This document shows, one piece after another, positions 23,955-32,752 of a stretch of 64,000 bases of DNA. Numbering within the stretch: the stretch's first letter is position 1; each line of letters begins with the position of its first letter. This DNA is from Clostridia bacterium (GTDB lineage Bacteria; Bacillota; Clostridia; Oscillospirales; CAG-272), in the NCBI GenBank assembly GCA_017556745.1, contig JAFYMF010000032.1:1-64000 (forward strand), in the 5' to 3' direction. The notes under the pieces are model-generated. The model had not been told where the DNA came from. It saw only the letters and a list, made by a program, of their open reading frames with translations, and did not search any database. The translations under genes and the position numbers were made by a program.

Positions 23955-25664
23955 TTACTCAGCAACGAAGATGTAAGGATAGATATCCTGACCGCCGTCG
24001 ATGAAATATACTTCAGCAGAGGGACAATTTTCTTCAAGGCACTGCCTCAGAATTGCTTCTTCCTCCTCTGTTGCATCCTTGCCACGGAAGACGGTAAGCA
24101 TAAACTTGCTGGGATCCTCAAGGAGCTTAACCGCAAGACGGTATGCGGCACAGCCTCTGTCAGGATCAGAAAGGACTATTTTCTTTTCAATAATACCGAT
24201 GGTATCACCCTTGGTGATGCTTACTCCGTTCATTTCAGCGTCTCTGATAGAGGGGGAAACGTAACCGGCAGTAACTGTCTGCATTGCGGCCTTCATCTCC
24301 TCCTCAATGACGTCGGGATCCTCGTTTGTCATATCTGCTGAGGAGATTGCAACGTATCCGGTGCCTATGTTTTTACTTGGGATAACGTGTACAGTTGCAT
24401 TTTCATATATATTTGCGGCCTGCTGTGCAGCCATAAGGATATTACCGTTGTTGGGGAAGACAAATATATGCTCTGCGTTTACTTTTCTGAATGCGGCAAT
24501 AAAATCGTTTGTAGAGGGGTTCTGTGTTTGACCGCCCTGAACGATCTCATCGGTTCCCAGCTCGCGGTAAAGAGCCTCAATACCGGGGCCGTTTGTAACA
24601 GCAACTATACCGTATTTCTTGGGAGCGGGAGCATCTTCTTCCTTCGCTTCTATCTCAGTATGCTGCAGAGACATATTCTCTACCTTTACTGAAATGAACT
24701 CACCAAAGGCATGGCAGTGTGCAAATACTTTTTCGGGGGTAAAGGTATGAACATGTATTTTAACAATACTGTCTGTTTTGAATGCAACTACAGAATCACC
24801 GATACTTCCGAGAAATGCTTTAAGAGCATCTACATCAAAGGAATCTATGTCTACCTTTGCATTCATCAGCTGTATCATAAGCTCGGTGCAGTAGCCGTAT
24901 TCCATTTTACTGTCAGGACCAAAGGATGCGGCAAGCTCAAAAGCAGTTTTCGGTGCGGATTCTGATGCGATTCGAATAGGCTCATCCGGAACCTCTTCAC
25001 CGTTGAGAACGCTGTTAAAGCCCTCAATGATGTAAAGAAGACCTGCTCCGCCACTGTCTACAACACCTGCTTCTTTGAGAACTGAAAGTATCTCGGGTGT
25101 GCGCTCAAGAGACTCATGCATCGCCTTTACCAAATCGGCAAAGAATGTTCTGATAGTACTTGATGGGGTTATTGCTTTTACCGCGTATTCAACTGCTTCT
25201 CTTGCAACGGTAAGAATTGTTCCCTCAGTAGGTGTCATAACAGAGCTGTATGCCTGCTGCACACCCATCTCAAGTGCACGTCCCAGTGTTGCGGGATCGG
25301 CACCCTCAGAACCCTCAAAGCCCTTTGCGATTCCGGCGAAGAGCTGAGAGAGTATAACACCTGAGTTACCTCTCGCACCAAGGAGCATACCGTGTGAGAA
25401 TACACGCATAACTTCTGCAAGGTCATCTGTATCAAGATTCTCAAGGGCGGCGATACCACTCTCGATAGTCATTCTCATATTGTCTCCGGTGTCTCCGTCA
25501 GGAACAGGGAACACGTTTAATTTATTGACTTCTTCGGCGTTGGAGCGAAGACGCGCTGCACCGCCAAAGGCCATTTTAGCCATCAGCCATCCGCCCAAAT
25601 ACTTAAGATCCGGGGTGGGAGCTTTTTTATCGGCATCTGTCGTTTTTTTCTTGGATCTGAACAT
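23955..25664 (-). CDS. fakA: DAK2-domain protein, fatty acid kinase subunit FakA
   Basis: This 569-residue protein has an N-terminal DhaL/DAK2 ATP-binding domain with the Mg-binding PVPDGDTGDNM motif (D56, D58, D61, N62) and ARGNSGVILSQLF, a middle dimerisation region, and a C-terminal DegV-like domain (YGIVAVTNGPGIEALYRELG onward). FakA phosphorylates exogenous fatty acids held by a FakB (DegV) partner, feeding acyl-phosphate into phospholipid synthesis. The partner degV gene is directly upstream with a 57-base gap, and a MarR gene precedes it, supporting the assignment. Start 25664 follows AAGGAG. Confidence 0.92.
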   Translation of the reverse strand: MFRSKKKTTDADKKAPTPDLKYLGGWLMAKMAFGGAARLRSNAEEVNKLNVFPVPDGDTGDNMRMTIESGIAALENLDTDDLAEVMRVFSHGMLLGARGNSGVILSQLFAGIAKGFEGSEGADPATLGRALEMGVQQAYSSVMTPTEGTILTVAREAVEYAVKAITPSSTIRTFFADLVKAMHESLERTPEILSVLKEAGVVDSGGAGLLYIIEGFNSVLNGEEVPDEPIRIASESAPKTAFELAASFGPDSKMEYGYCTELMIQLMNAKVDIDSFDVDALKAFLGSIGDSVVAFKTDSIVKIHVHTFTPEKVFAHCHAFGEFISVKVENMSLQHTEIEAKEEDAPAPKKYGIVAVTNGPGIEALYRELGTDEIVQGGQTQNPSTNDFIAAFRKVNAEHIFVFPNNGNILMAAQQAANIYENATVHVIPSKNIGTGYVAISSADMTNEDPDVIEEEMKAAMQTVTAGYVSPSIRDAEMNGVSITKGDTIGIIEKKIVLSDPDRGCAAYRLAVKLLEDPSKFMLTVFRGKDATEEEEAILRQCLEENCPSAEVYFIDGGQDIYPYIFVAE

Positions 25665-25721
25665 ATCTTCTGTTCTCCTTGCTTTTTATGGTTGTGTAGC
25701 TAAATAGGGGAGATATGAGAA

Positions 25722-26588
25722 TTATCTTTCCTTACCCTCAAAGAAGAGTGCCAGAACACCGGGGCCTGTGTGAGCACCGATAACGGGGCCAACATAGGTT
25801 ACAAGCTTTACTTTTGCGCCGTAACGAGAGCTGAGAAGCTCACTGAGTTCATCAACATCCTTCTGGCAATTACCGTGGGAGATAAATACTGTTCCTCCTG
25901 CGGGGTCAAGTGCAAGCTCACCGTACTTGTCAGCAAGAGCTACAATAGAGGTCTTTCTTCCTCTTACTTTTGATATATTAATAAGATGTCCCTCGTTATC
26001 CATATGAAGAACAGGCTTGATGCCGAGGGCATTACCTACGAAAGCGAGAGTGGGGCTGATTCTGCCGCCTCTCTTCAGGTATACAAGATCGTCAACGGTA
26101 AACCAGTGACAAAGGCGGAATTTAAGATCATCTGCGTAAGCGGCGGCCTCATCGATTGTCGCGCCGTTGTTTTTCTTCTCAAGCACAAGATAGAGAAGCA
26201 TACCAAAACCGGCAGAAGCAGAGAGCGTATCTACTACAACTACTCTGTTGTCAGTGTATTTTTCTGCAAGCTGTATAGCCGCAAGACGTGCGGAGTTAAA
26301 TGTGGTGCTCAGTCCTGATGAGAAACCGAGATAAAGAACATCCTTACCCTCCTTGAGATAGGACTCAAAAGCAGAAGCAAAGGTTTCAACGTTGATAGCC
26401 GCAGTCTTTGCAATACCGCCTTTTTTCATTTTTTCATAGAATTCGGACGCATCCATTTCACCATTTGAGTATTCTTTATCGGAATCTTCAAAACGGAAAG
26501 TAAGGGAGGAAAAGCCCACACCCCATTCAGAGAGAATAGCAGGGTCTATATCACAGGCAGAATCGGTATATACGATATATTCGTTCAT
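25722..26588 (-). CDS. fakB: DegV-family fatty-acid-binding protein (FakB-like)
   Basis: This 288-residue protein has the DegV opening YIVYTDSACDI, the lipid-binding Ser region LGFSSGLSTTFNSA, and VYLKRGGRISPT and KVRGRKTSI in the second domain. FakB proteins bind a fatty acid and present it to FakA. It lies between the marR gene (27 bases upstream) and fakA in one operon. The ATG at 26588 follows AAGGAG. Its acyl-chain preference cannot be read from sequence. Confidence 0.9.
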   Translation of the reverse strand: MNEYIVYTDSACDIDPAILSEWGVGFSSLTFRFEDSDKEYSNGEMDASEFYEKMKKGGIAKTAAINVETFASAFESYLKEGKDVLYLGFSSGLSTTFNSARLAAIQLAEKYTDNRVVVVDTLSASAGFGMLLYLVLEKKNNGATIDEAAAYADDLKFRLCHWFTVDDLVYLKRGGRISPTLAFVGNALGIKPVLHMDNEGHLINISKVRGRKTSIVALADKYGELALDPAGGTVFISHGNCQKDVDELSELLSSRYGAKVKLVTYVGPVIGAHTGPGVLALFFEGKER

Positions 26589-26615
26589 GTTTTTCTCCTT
26601 AAAACGTATTATTTA

Positions 26616-27071
26616 TTATAACTCAGTAAGACCGCTTTCGCTTATGTTTTGAAGGTTTTCCGCGATGCGCTCAATAGCGGTATAGAAGATCTCTCTATCA
26701 GCATCAGAGATCCCCGCACTTGCACGTGATACTGCTATGTCTGCAAGCCCTTTTATCTGATCGGCTACCTTTTTTCCATCATTGGTAAGTGTAAGAAGTG
26801 CACGGTAGACATTCTTGTTCACAGAGGTACGCTTGATAAGTCCCTTTTCCTCCATAGCTGAAATCGCACGGGACACGTCTGATTTGTCTTTACAGCATAT
26901 TTCGGCAAGGGAGGTAGAGGTGATACCTTCTTCAAAACGGGATATGGTTACAAGGTACAGAGCAAAGGTACCCTTGAGTCCGTATTCTTCCATTGCATCG
27001 GCGGCAATCTTATGCCAGCATCTGGAGATAGCTGCAATAATAGTTGAAAAACGTTCAAATCTGCTGATCAT
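26616..27071 (-). CDS. MarR-family regulator, FabT-like
   Basis: This 151-residue protein has a winged helix-turn-helix in the middle (TSTSLAEICCKDKSDVSRAI, then MEEKGLIKR) between the dimerisation helices, the normal MarR plan and length. It heads the fakB-fakA operon and has a 7-bp inverted repeat immediately downstream of its own -10 box, so it should repress its own operon. FabT, a MarR protein of lactic acid bacteria, controls fatty-acid genes through a similar TTTGATTATCAAA-type site; functional similarity is inferred. Confidence 0.85.
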   Translation of the reverse strand: MISRFERFSTIIAAISRCWHKIAADAMEEYGLKGTFALYLVTISRFEEGITSTSLAEICCKDKSDVSRAISAMEEKGLIKRTSVNKNVYRALLTLTNDGKKVADQIKGLADIAVSRASAGISDADREIFYTAIERIAENLQNISESGLTEL

Positions 27072-27097
27072 GGTGCTGTTCCTTTTTAATCATAATA

Positions 27098-27150
27098 AAT
27101 GTTGGATTATCAACATTGAATATTATATACTAAAATTTAGATATTGTCAA
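27098..27150 (-). promoter_or_regulatory. Consensus promoter and operator of the marR-fakB-fakA operon
   Basis: On the minus strand, TTGACA (27145-27150), 17-bp spacer, TATAAT (27122-27127): full consensus at both boxes. AATGTTG (27098-27104) and CAACATT (27111-27117) form a perfect dyad with a 6-bp centre around the transcription start. On the plus strand it reads GTTGGATTATCAAC, close to a FabT-type site. Confidence 0.8.
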
Positions 27151-27184
27151 TAGCAAAATCTTTATTGTCTTATTCAAACGGATA

Positions 27185-29533
27185 TTATGATGGAAGTCTG
27201 CGATACACGTCTATCGCTTTCGAAGGGATGAGACGGAACTCGCCGCTTGTTGCTTTAAATGTTCTGCATCCGTCAAAGAGCTTCATATCTGACTCAAGGC
27301 GAACCTCACCACTGCAGCCTTCGGGAACCGAGATGGTAAGATAAATATCCTCACCTTCGCGGCGCCAAGATACAGAAAGAGTACCTTTAGGTAGCTTGTG
27401 AGAAGCGGAAGCGTGATCGATCGCATCAATAAACTTAGGTGCGATTACAAATCTGTCAGGAGATATACAGTTAGGATTTATGATAAGTCCTGCGATATTT
27501 TCTATCATCCAACCGCTGATATCACCCCAGAAATGATGGTTAAGCGAGGGACGGTGGTTACCGTCAGGGAGAAATTCTTCATATAGAGTGGTAGCACCCT
27601 CGTTTATCCACTGAGCATAAGAGGGACATCTGCCGTCTGTTACCATTTTGTACGCAAGATCTGTTCTGCCAAACTGAGACAGGACTCGGAAAAGTACTCG
27701 TCCGCCGAGCACACCCACATCCATAAGTCCGTCATTTGCCTCTATCATTTCCACAAGTCGGCGGAAAGCTTCCGGCTTTTCTCCATTTTCGAATATTCCG
27801 TAGAATATAGCCATTGCCTGAGATGTCTGTGAGTTATCGTAGGCGATCATTTGCGAATGATCAATAAGGTGTTTTCTTGAGGCGGCGAGAAATTCCTCGG
27901 ATATATTACGTGCAAAATCCGCCTGAAGCTTCATTCCTACAGCATCAAAGCAAATAGCGGCTTTTCTTGCTATATCAACACAAAGAACCGTGTCTGTGAA
28001 TTTGAGAGATGTGGTAGGGTGCCCCCATCTTACGGTCTGACACCAATCATCCATGCATATATGAACGAGACCGTCGCCGTCTCTCTTTTCATATAGGTAG
28101 TTAAGCAGACGAATCATAGCTGAAGCATTTTCGCGGATTATCTCCTTGTCTCCCCTATAGCGCCAGACGTAGTAGGGAAGATACACAAGTACAGAGTCCC
28201 AACCCGGTCCGTTACCCCAGGAAAAGCCCCAGCCTGTAGTGGGAACTATACCGGGTACTGCGCCGTCTTCTCGCTGGGCACGTCTTATATTGTTCAGCCA
28301 TTCTCGGTATGAGTTCTCCGCTGAAAAATTAAGCAGGGTATGCTCTGCCGATAATACAGCATCACCTGTCCAGCCGTTTTTCTCGCGGTGTGGACAGTCG
28401 GTGGGGAAGTAGTAGAAGTTAGAACGGTCAGAGAGCTTTACTGCGCTCTGAAGCTTGTTCAGAATATCGTCTGAACAGGAGAACTCGGATATTTCTTTTA
28501 TATCAGAGTTCATGACTACATAAGTAAGAAGATCCTCTGTTGCCTGGCAGTCACTAAGCCCGATGACAACACAGTATCTGAATCCGTGATAGGTAAAGGA
28601 GGGCATCCAGATCTCCTCTTCACCGCCGCGACAGATGTAAATATCTCGGTGGTTGAATGCCTTGGGCAGGAAATACATAGCGCTTATGTCAAGATCTCCG
28701 TTATCATCAAGCGCCTCACCATACTGGATAACTATCTTTTGACCGGGCTCTCCCTTTATCTTAAGGCGGCAGAGACCGCAGGCATTCATTTTGAATTCGT
28801 ATAGCCACCCCTCTGTCTCCGCTTCAAGTCCTTCGGGCTCTATGATCGGAAGTACGTGGTGGGGTTCGCTTGGGAACTTACCGATCTTCGCGCGTCTTAC
28901 CGCTATAGGGGAAAGCTCCTCAGTGACGACTATAGGATCTGCATGGCAGATGCGGCATACGCCTCGGGGTGTTTCAGCGGGAATCGGAAGATTCCAAGTG
29001 CTGTCGTCATAGTCAGGGTCTGCCCAGTCTGTAATCTCATTTCTTCTGTCGCAAAATTCTCCCATTCTGAGATCGTCAAAATATATATGAGACGGATGAC
29101 ATCTGAATTCATCATCGCATTCAATAACAAAACTATCACCGTCGGAATATTCAACTTCAAGAGCCAGAGCCAGCTTGGGCGCACTTCTGAAGGGTGCTTT
29201 GTCAAAGTCCCACAGCTGAGCACCGACACTGTTGAGCATTCCGTTTCCGAGGATAAAACCAATAGTATTTTTACCCTCTTTGAGCTTGTCTTTTATATCG
29301 TATACGTCATAGTAAAGAATATCGTCGGGATTTGAGATATAGGGCGCAAGAAGACCTTTTGTAAGCTTCTTGCCGTTTAGGAAAAACTCATAAAACCCCA
29401 GACCGCATACGGTAAGGGTACATTTTGTAAGCTCCTTGTTTAGCGTAAATGAGCGGCGTATATACGGTGCGGGTATTCTGTCAGTATAGCTTGAATATTC
29501 CTTTGTAGCGGAAATAAATTTACGTGAAAACAT
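27185..29533 (-). CDS. Alpha-L-rhamnosidase, glycoside hydrolase family 78
   Basis: This 782-residue protein has N-terminal beta-sandwich carbohydrate-binding-like domains (YIRRSFTLNKELTKCTLTVC, FYEFFLNGKKL), the family block FTYHGFRYCVVIGL, and the catalytic (alpha/alpha)6 barrel with TDCPHREKNGWTGDA (the acidic active-site loop; the usual form is DCPxRxExxGWxGD). NHHFWGDISGWM lies near the end, with a C-terminal beta domain. It removes terminal alpha-L-rhamnose from plant glycosides or polysaccharides. No signal peptide is seen, so it acts in the cytoplasm on imported substrate. It starts 31 bases after azlD, so it may share that transcript. Start behind AAAGGAG. Confidence 0.92.
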   Translation of the reverse strand: MFSRKFISATKEYSSYTDRIPAPYIRRSFTLNKELTKCTLTVCGLGFYEFFLNGKKLTKGLLAPYISNPDDILYYDVYDIKDKLKEGKNTIGFILGNGMLNSVGAQLWDFDKAPFRSAPKLALALEVEYSDGDSFVIECDDEFRCHPSHIYFDDLRMGEFCDRRNEITDWADPDYDDSTWNLPIPAETPRGVCRICHADPIVVTEELSPIAVRRAKIGKFPSEPHHVLPIIEPEGLEAETEGWLYEFKMNACGLCRLKIKGEPGQKIVIQYGEALDDNGDLDISAMYFLPKAFNHRDIYICRGGEEEIWMPSFTYHGFRYCVVIGLSDCQATEDLLTYVVMNSDIKEISEFSCSDDILNKLQSAVKLSDRSNFYYFPTDCPHREKNGWTGDAVLSAEHTLLNFSAENSYREWLNNIRRAQREDGAVPGIVPTTGWGFSWGNGPGWDSVLVYLPYYVWRYRGDKEIIRENASAMIRLLNYLYEKRDGDGLVHICMDDWCQTVRWGHPTTSLKFTDTVLCVDIARKAAICFDAVGMKLQADFARNISEEFLAASRKHLIDHSQMIAYDNSQTSQAMAIFYGIFENGEKPEAFRRLVEMIEANDGLMDVGVLGGRVLFRVLSQFGRTDLAYKMVTDGRCPSYAQWINEGATTLYEEFLPDGNHRPSLNHHFWGDISGWMIENIAGLIINPNCISPDRFVIAPKFIDAIDHASASHKLPKGTLSVSWRREGEDIYLTISVPEGCSGEVRLESDMKLFDGCRTFKATSGEFRLIPSKAIDVYRRLPS

Positions 29534-29564
29534 AATTGTCTCCTTTCATATCATATACTGTCTT

Positions 29565-29885
29565 TTATTGTATAATTGGAAGTAAAAACTCTGTGACGAA
29601 AACCGCCGCAGAGGAAAAAATGGCAACGGTAAGCAAACTTTTTTCAAAGAAAGCCAGTATCATGGCTATGACAAATCCGGCAAGAGCAGACCAGGGGGAT
29701 GAGGTTGCGTAAAAAATAGCAGGTACCGTCATCACGCTTAGTACTGCATAAGGTACATAGTAGAGAAATGAGAGCAGAAATCTGTTTCTTATTTTCTTGT
29801 TTACAAGCACAAGCGGAAGCATTCTGACAAGATAGGTAATACCTGCCATAACACCAAGGTGAAAGAAGAAATTCATACTAGGCAT
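29565..29885 (-). CDS. azlD: AzlD-family branched-chain amino acid export subunit
   Basis: This 106-residue membrane protein has three to four hydrophobic segments; TYLVRMLPLVLV near the N-terminus is typical of AzlD. Together with AzlC it forms a branched-chain amino acid exporter (and exporter of the analogue azaleucine). The start overlaps the last 8 bases of azlC; GGAGG lies 9 bases before its ATG, inside azlC, which means translational coupling. Confidence 0.88.
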   Translation of the reverse strand: MPSMNFFFHLGVMAGITYLVRMLPLVLVNKKIRNRFLLSFLYYVPYAVLSVMTVPAIFYATSSPWSALAGFVIAMILAFFEKSLLTVAIFSSAAVFVTEFLLPIIQ

Positions 29886-30621
29886 CGGTATTTACCTCCT
29901 TCTCATCTGTTTGCTCGGATTCCTCGTCACTTACAGGGGAGAGCAGAGCCGCAACCATGCTTGCAACTACAGCGGCAATGATTATAACAAAACCGTCGGG
30001 TACACGAGACAGCATAGGAATATATTTAAACGCACAACCGATGGCAATAGCACCTACAACACAAAGAGCAGTGGGAAGATGTTTTTTTACAGTGGGAAGA
30101 ACAATGGCAATAAACATGCCGTAGATCGCGATCCCAAGAGCGGATGAAACACTGTCAGGCAGTATGTTTCCGGCGACTGAACCGAGAAGAGTACCCAGTG
30201 ACCACCCGGCATAAGGAGTCAGTATCAGACCGAACATGTATTTCCTGCCGACTGACTTGTTTTTCGAGGTGGATACCGCAAATATCTCGTCGGTGATACC
30301 GAATCCAATCCAAAATCGGTCGAGTGCAGATACCGTTTTTCCCAGCTTTTGGGACAGAGTTACAGACATAAGCGAGTATCTGAGATTTATTATCAGCTGT
30401 GCGAGAGCAAGCTCAGGTATACCTCCGCCACCGGTGATTATCGGGACTGCGGCAAGCTGACCTGCCGATGTAAGGTTAAACATAGATATAAGAAGAGCCT
30501 CGATCACAGAGAGCCCTGAGCCCACTGCAAAAATTCCAAAAGCAAATGAAACAGAAAGATATCCAAGGCATATCGGAATACCGTGTTTTATGCCGAGAAT
30601 AAAACTATTGTTTTCTTTCAT
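29878..30621 (-). CDS. azlC: AzlC-family branched-chain amino acid export subunit
   Basis: This 247-residue membrane protein has about seven hydrophobic segments. The AzlC hallmark region GIPICLGYLSVSFAFGIFAV is followed by SAGQLAAVPII and LIINLRYSLMSVTLSQKL. It starts at ATG 30621 behind AAAGGAGAGG; the earlier in-frame ATG at 30636 lies in front of that ribosome binding site. It ends in an acidic tail (DEESEQTDEKEVNTD). It partners with AzlD. Confidence 0.9.
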   Translation of the reverse strand: MKENNSFILGIKHGIPICLGYLSVSFAFGIFAVGSGLSVIEALLISMFNLTSAGQLAAVPIITGGGGIPELALAQLIINLRYSLMSVTLSQKLGKTVSALDRFWIGFGITDEIFAVSTSKNKSVGRKYMFGLILTPYAGWSLGTLLGSVAGNILPDSVSSALGIAIYGMFIAIVLPTVKKHLPTALCVVGAIAIGCAFKYIPMLSRVPDGFVIIIAAVVASMVAALLSPVSDEESEQTDEKEVNTDA

Positions 30622-30658
30622 GACCTCTCCTTTCATGTGAACAAAACTTACCTATTAT

Positions 30659-30687
30659 ATTATATAGACTTTTCCTTGGTTTGTCAA
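30659..30687 (-). promoter_or_regulatory. Consensus promoter of the azlCD operon
   Basis: On the minus strand, TTGACA (30682-30687), 17-bp spacer, TATAAT (30659-30664): full consensus, 38 bases before the azlC start. Confidence 0.75.
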
Positions 30688-30708
30688 TTAATCGCGGTAT
30701 ATGGGGTA

Positions 30709-30737
30709 TTGATTTTTTTGTTTCCGAATGATATAAT
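30709..30737 (+). promoter_or_regulatory. Promoter of the threonine aldolase gene
   Basis: TTGATT (30709-30714), 17-bp spacer, TATAAT (30732-30737); divergent from the azlC promoter. Confidence 0.7.
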
Positions 30738-30770
30738 CAAAAATGATAAATTACCGAAAGGCGGATGATA

Positions 30771-31796
30771 ATGTTATATTTTGAGAACGATTATTCAGAG
30801 GGCGCATGTAAAGAGGTACTGGAAAGTCTTATAAATACCAATTTTGAGTCAGTTACCCCATACGGCGGTGATATATACAGTGACCGTGCAAAGGAAAAGA
30901 TCCGCCTGGAGTGCGGTTGCCCCGATGCAGATATATATTTCCTCGTTGGTGGTACACAGACCAACAAGACGGTTATAGATGCCGTACTTGACCGCCCCGA
31001 GGGCGTTATTGCCGCAAAGACAGGACATATCAGCGTACATGAGGCAGGGGCTATAGAGTATACCGGACATAAGGTAATAGAGCTTGAGGGTGTGGACGGC
31101 AAACTTCCCGCGGCTTCTCTGAGAAAATATATTGCCGCATTTGACGGAGATGAGAGCCGTGATCACATGGTATTCCCGGGAATGGTATATATTTCCCATC
31201 CTACTGAGTACGGTACTCTTTATACTCTTGATGAGCTGACAGAGCTCAGCGAGATTTGCCGCGGCCGCGGTCTCACCCTTTACCTTGACGGTGCACGTCT
31301 CGGTTACGGCCTTATGACACCGGGAACTGACGTTACAATGAAAGATATTGCACGTCTTACAGACGTGTTCTACATAGGAGGCACAAAGGTTGGTGCCCTT
31401 TGCGGAGAGGCTGTTGTTTTTACCCATAACAATACCCCTCGTTATTTCTTCACCAAAGTCAAACAGCAGGGTGCTCTGCTTGCTAAGGGCAGACTTATCG
31501 GTGTTCAATTTGATCGTCTTTTCACGGGCGGACTTTATTATGAGATCAGCCGCCACGCTATCGCTTGTGCAGAGAAGCTGAGAGCGGGACTTAAGGAAAA
31601 GGGTTACCGATTCTTCAGTTCGTCCCCTACGAATCAGATATTTATTATTCTTGATGATGAAAAGCTCTCTTCTCTCAGAGAAAAAGCGGTATTCAGCTTT
31701 TGGGAGAAGTATGACGATACCCATACTGTTATCCGTTTTGTCACATGCTGGGCAACTCGTGAAGAGGATGTAGATGCCCTTCTTGCACTGATGTAA
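30771..31796 (+). CDS. Low-specificity threonine aldolase (beta-eliminating lyase family)
   Basis: This 341-residue PLP enzyme of fold type I splits threonine or allo-threonine to glycine and acetaldehyde. Visible marks are FLVGGTQTNKTVIDAVL (cofactor-phosphate region), HEAGAIEYTGHKV, LYLDGARLGYGL (the Asp that contacts the pyridine nitrogen) and FYIGGTKVGALCGEAVV, where Lys forms the Schiff base. The second of two close ATGs (30771) has proper spacing to AAAGGCGG; ATG 30765 abuts it. It stands alone with its own promoter and terminator. Confidence 0.88.
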   Translation: MLYFENDYSEGACKEVLESLINTNFESVTPYGGDIYSDRAKEKIRLECGCPDADIYFLVGGTQTNKTVIDAVLDRPEGVIAAKTGHISVHEAGAIEYTGHKVIELEGVDGKLPAASLRKYIAAFDGDESRDHMVFPGMVYISHPTEYGTLYTLDELTELSEICRGRGLTLYLDGARLGYGLMTPGTDVTMKDIARLTDVFYIGGTKVGALCGEAVVFTHNNTPRYFFTKVKQQGALLAKGRLIGVQFDRLFTGGLYYEISRHAIACAEKLRAGLKEKGYRFFSSSPTNQIFIILDDEKLSSLREKAVFSFWEKYDDTHTVIRFVTCWATREEDVDALLALM

Positions 31797-31806
31797 GATA
31801 AAAAAG

Positions 31807-31843
31807 AAATCCCACAGACATTAAAATGTCTGTGGGATTTTTA
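31807..31843. terminator. Bidirectional terminator between convergent genes
   Basis: AAATCCCACAGACAT pairs perfectly with ATGTCTGTGGGATTT across TAAA; serves the threonine aldolase and the aldo/keto reductase genes. Confidence 0.9.
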
Positions 31844-31855
31844 CTTTATGTCTTA

Positions 31856-32725
31856 TCAGCCGTAAAGAACATCAGCGGGAGCATCATCCGGATAGAATCC
31901 GCTGTAGCCGAGAACGTCCATGTTAGCGATCTTTTCCATATCCTCAGCGGAGATAGAGAAGTCAAATACCTTCATGTTGTCTGCAATTCTCTCAGCATTG
32001 GTGGACTTGGGAAGGGGAACGATATCGTTCTGAATAGCGTAACGAATGCAAAGCTGAGCAACACTCTTGTTGTACTTTGCTGCGATACCTGCAAGGAACT
32101 CGTCCTTAAGAACAGCACCGCTTCCGAGAGGGCTCCATGCCTGAACGAGGATGCCTTCCTTCTTGCAGTAGTCAACTACTTCCTTCTGGCTGTAACCGGG
32201 ATGGAACTCGATCTGGTTTACCATGGGAGCAATGGTGGAGTTCTTCTTAAGAGACTCAAGGTGGTGAGGAAGGAAGTTAGACACACCGATAGCGCGGATC
32301 TTACCGTCCTTGTACATTTTTTCAAAGCCTCTCCAGGTATCAGCGTTGATCTCTTCCCAGTTCTCGTTGATCTTCTGTACCATGGGCCAGTGGATGAGAT
32401 AGAGGTCAAGATAATCGAGACCAAGACGAGTAAGAGAATCTTCTACTGCCTTAATGGTCTTCTCATAGCCTCTCTCGCTGATCCAGTGCTTGGTAGCGAT
32501 AAAGAGCTCATCACGCTTAACACCGCTCTCGCGGATGCCTTCGCCAACACTTGCCTCGTTGCCGTAAGCTGCAGCAGTGTCTATATGGCGGTAACCGAGT
32601 TCAATAGCGGTCTTAACGCAGTTCTTTGCGGTCTCTCCATCGGGAGTCTGCCAGGTACCGTATCCGATACAGGGCATTTTTACACCGTTTGAAACAACTG
32701 CAGTGTCAGTAAATTTTTCAAACAT
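31856..32725 (-). CDS. Aldo/keto reductase
   Basis: This 289-residue NADPH-dependent reductase has a TIM-barrel fold. The catalytic tetrad is visible: Asp and Tyr in HIDTAAAYGNEASVG, Lys in FIATKHWI, and His in YLIHWPM. NADPH contacts near the C-terminus include IVPLPKSTNAERIADN. It reduces aldehydes or ketones; the substrate is unknown. It starts 28 bases after the upstream acyltransferase-like gene, so it belongs to that operon. TGGAGA precedes the ATG. Confidence 0.92.
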   Translation of the reverse strand: MFEKFTDTAVVSNGVKMPCIGYGTWQTPDGETAKNCVKTAIELGYRHIDTAAAYGNEASVGEGIRESGVKRDELFIATKHWISERGYEKTIKAVEDSLTRLGLDYLDLYLIHWPMVQKINENWEEINADTWRGFEKMYKDGKIRAIGVSNFLPHHLESLKKNSTIAPMVNQIEFHPGYSQKEVVDYCKKEGILVQAWSPLGSGAVLKDEFLAGIAAKYNKSVAQLCIRYAIQNDIVPLPKSTNAERIADNMKVFDFSISAEDMEKIANMDVLGYSGFYPDDAPADVLYG

Positions 32726-32752
32726 AACAAAATCTCCAATCTTTATTTAAGT

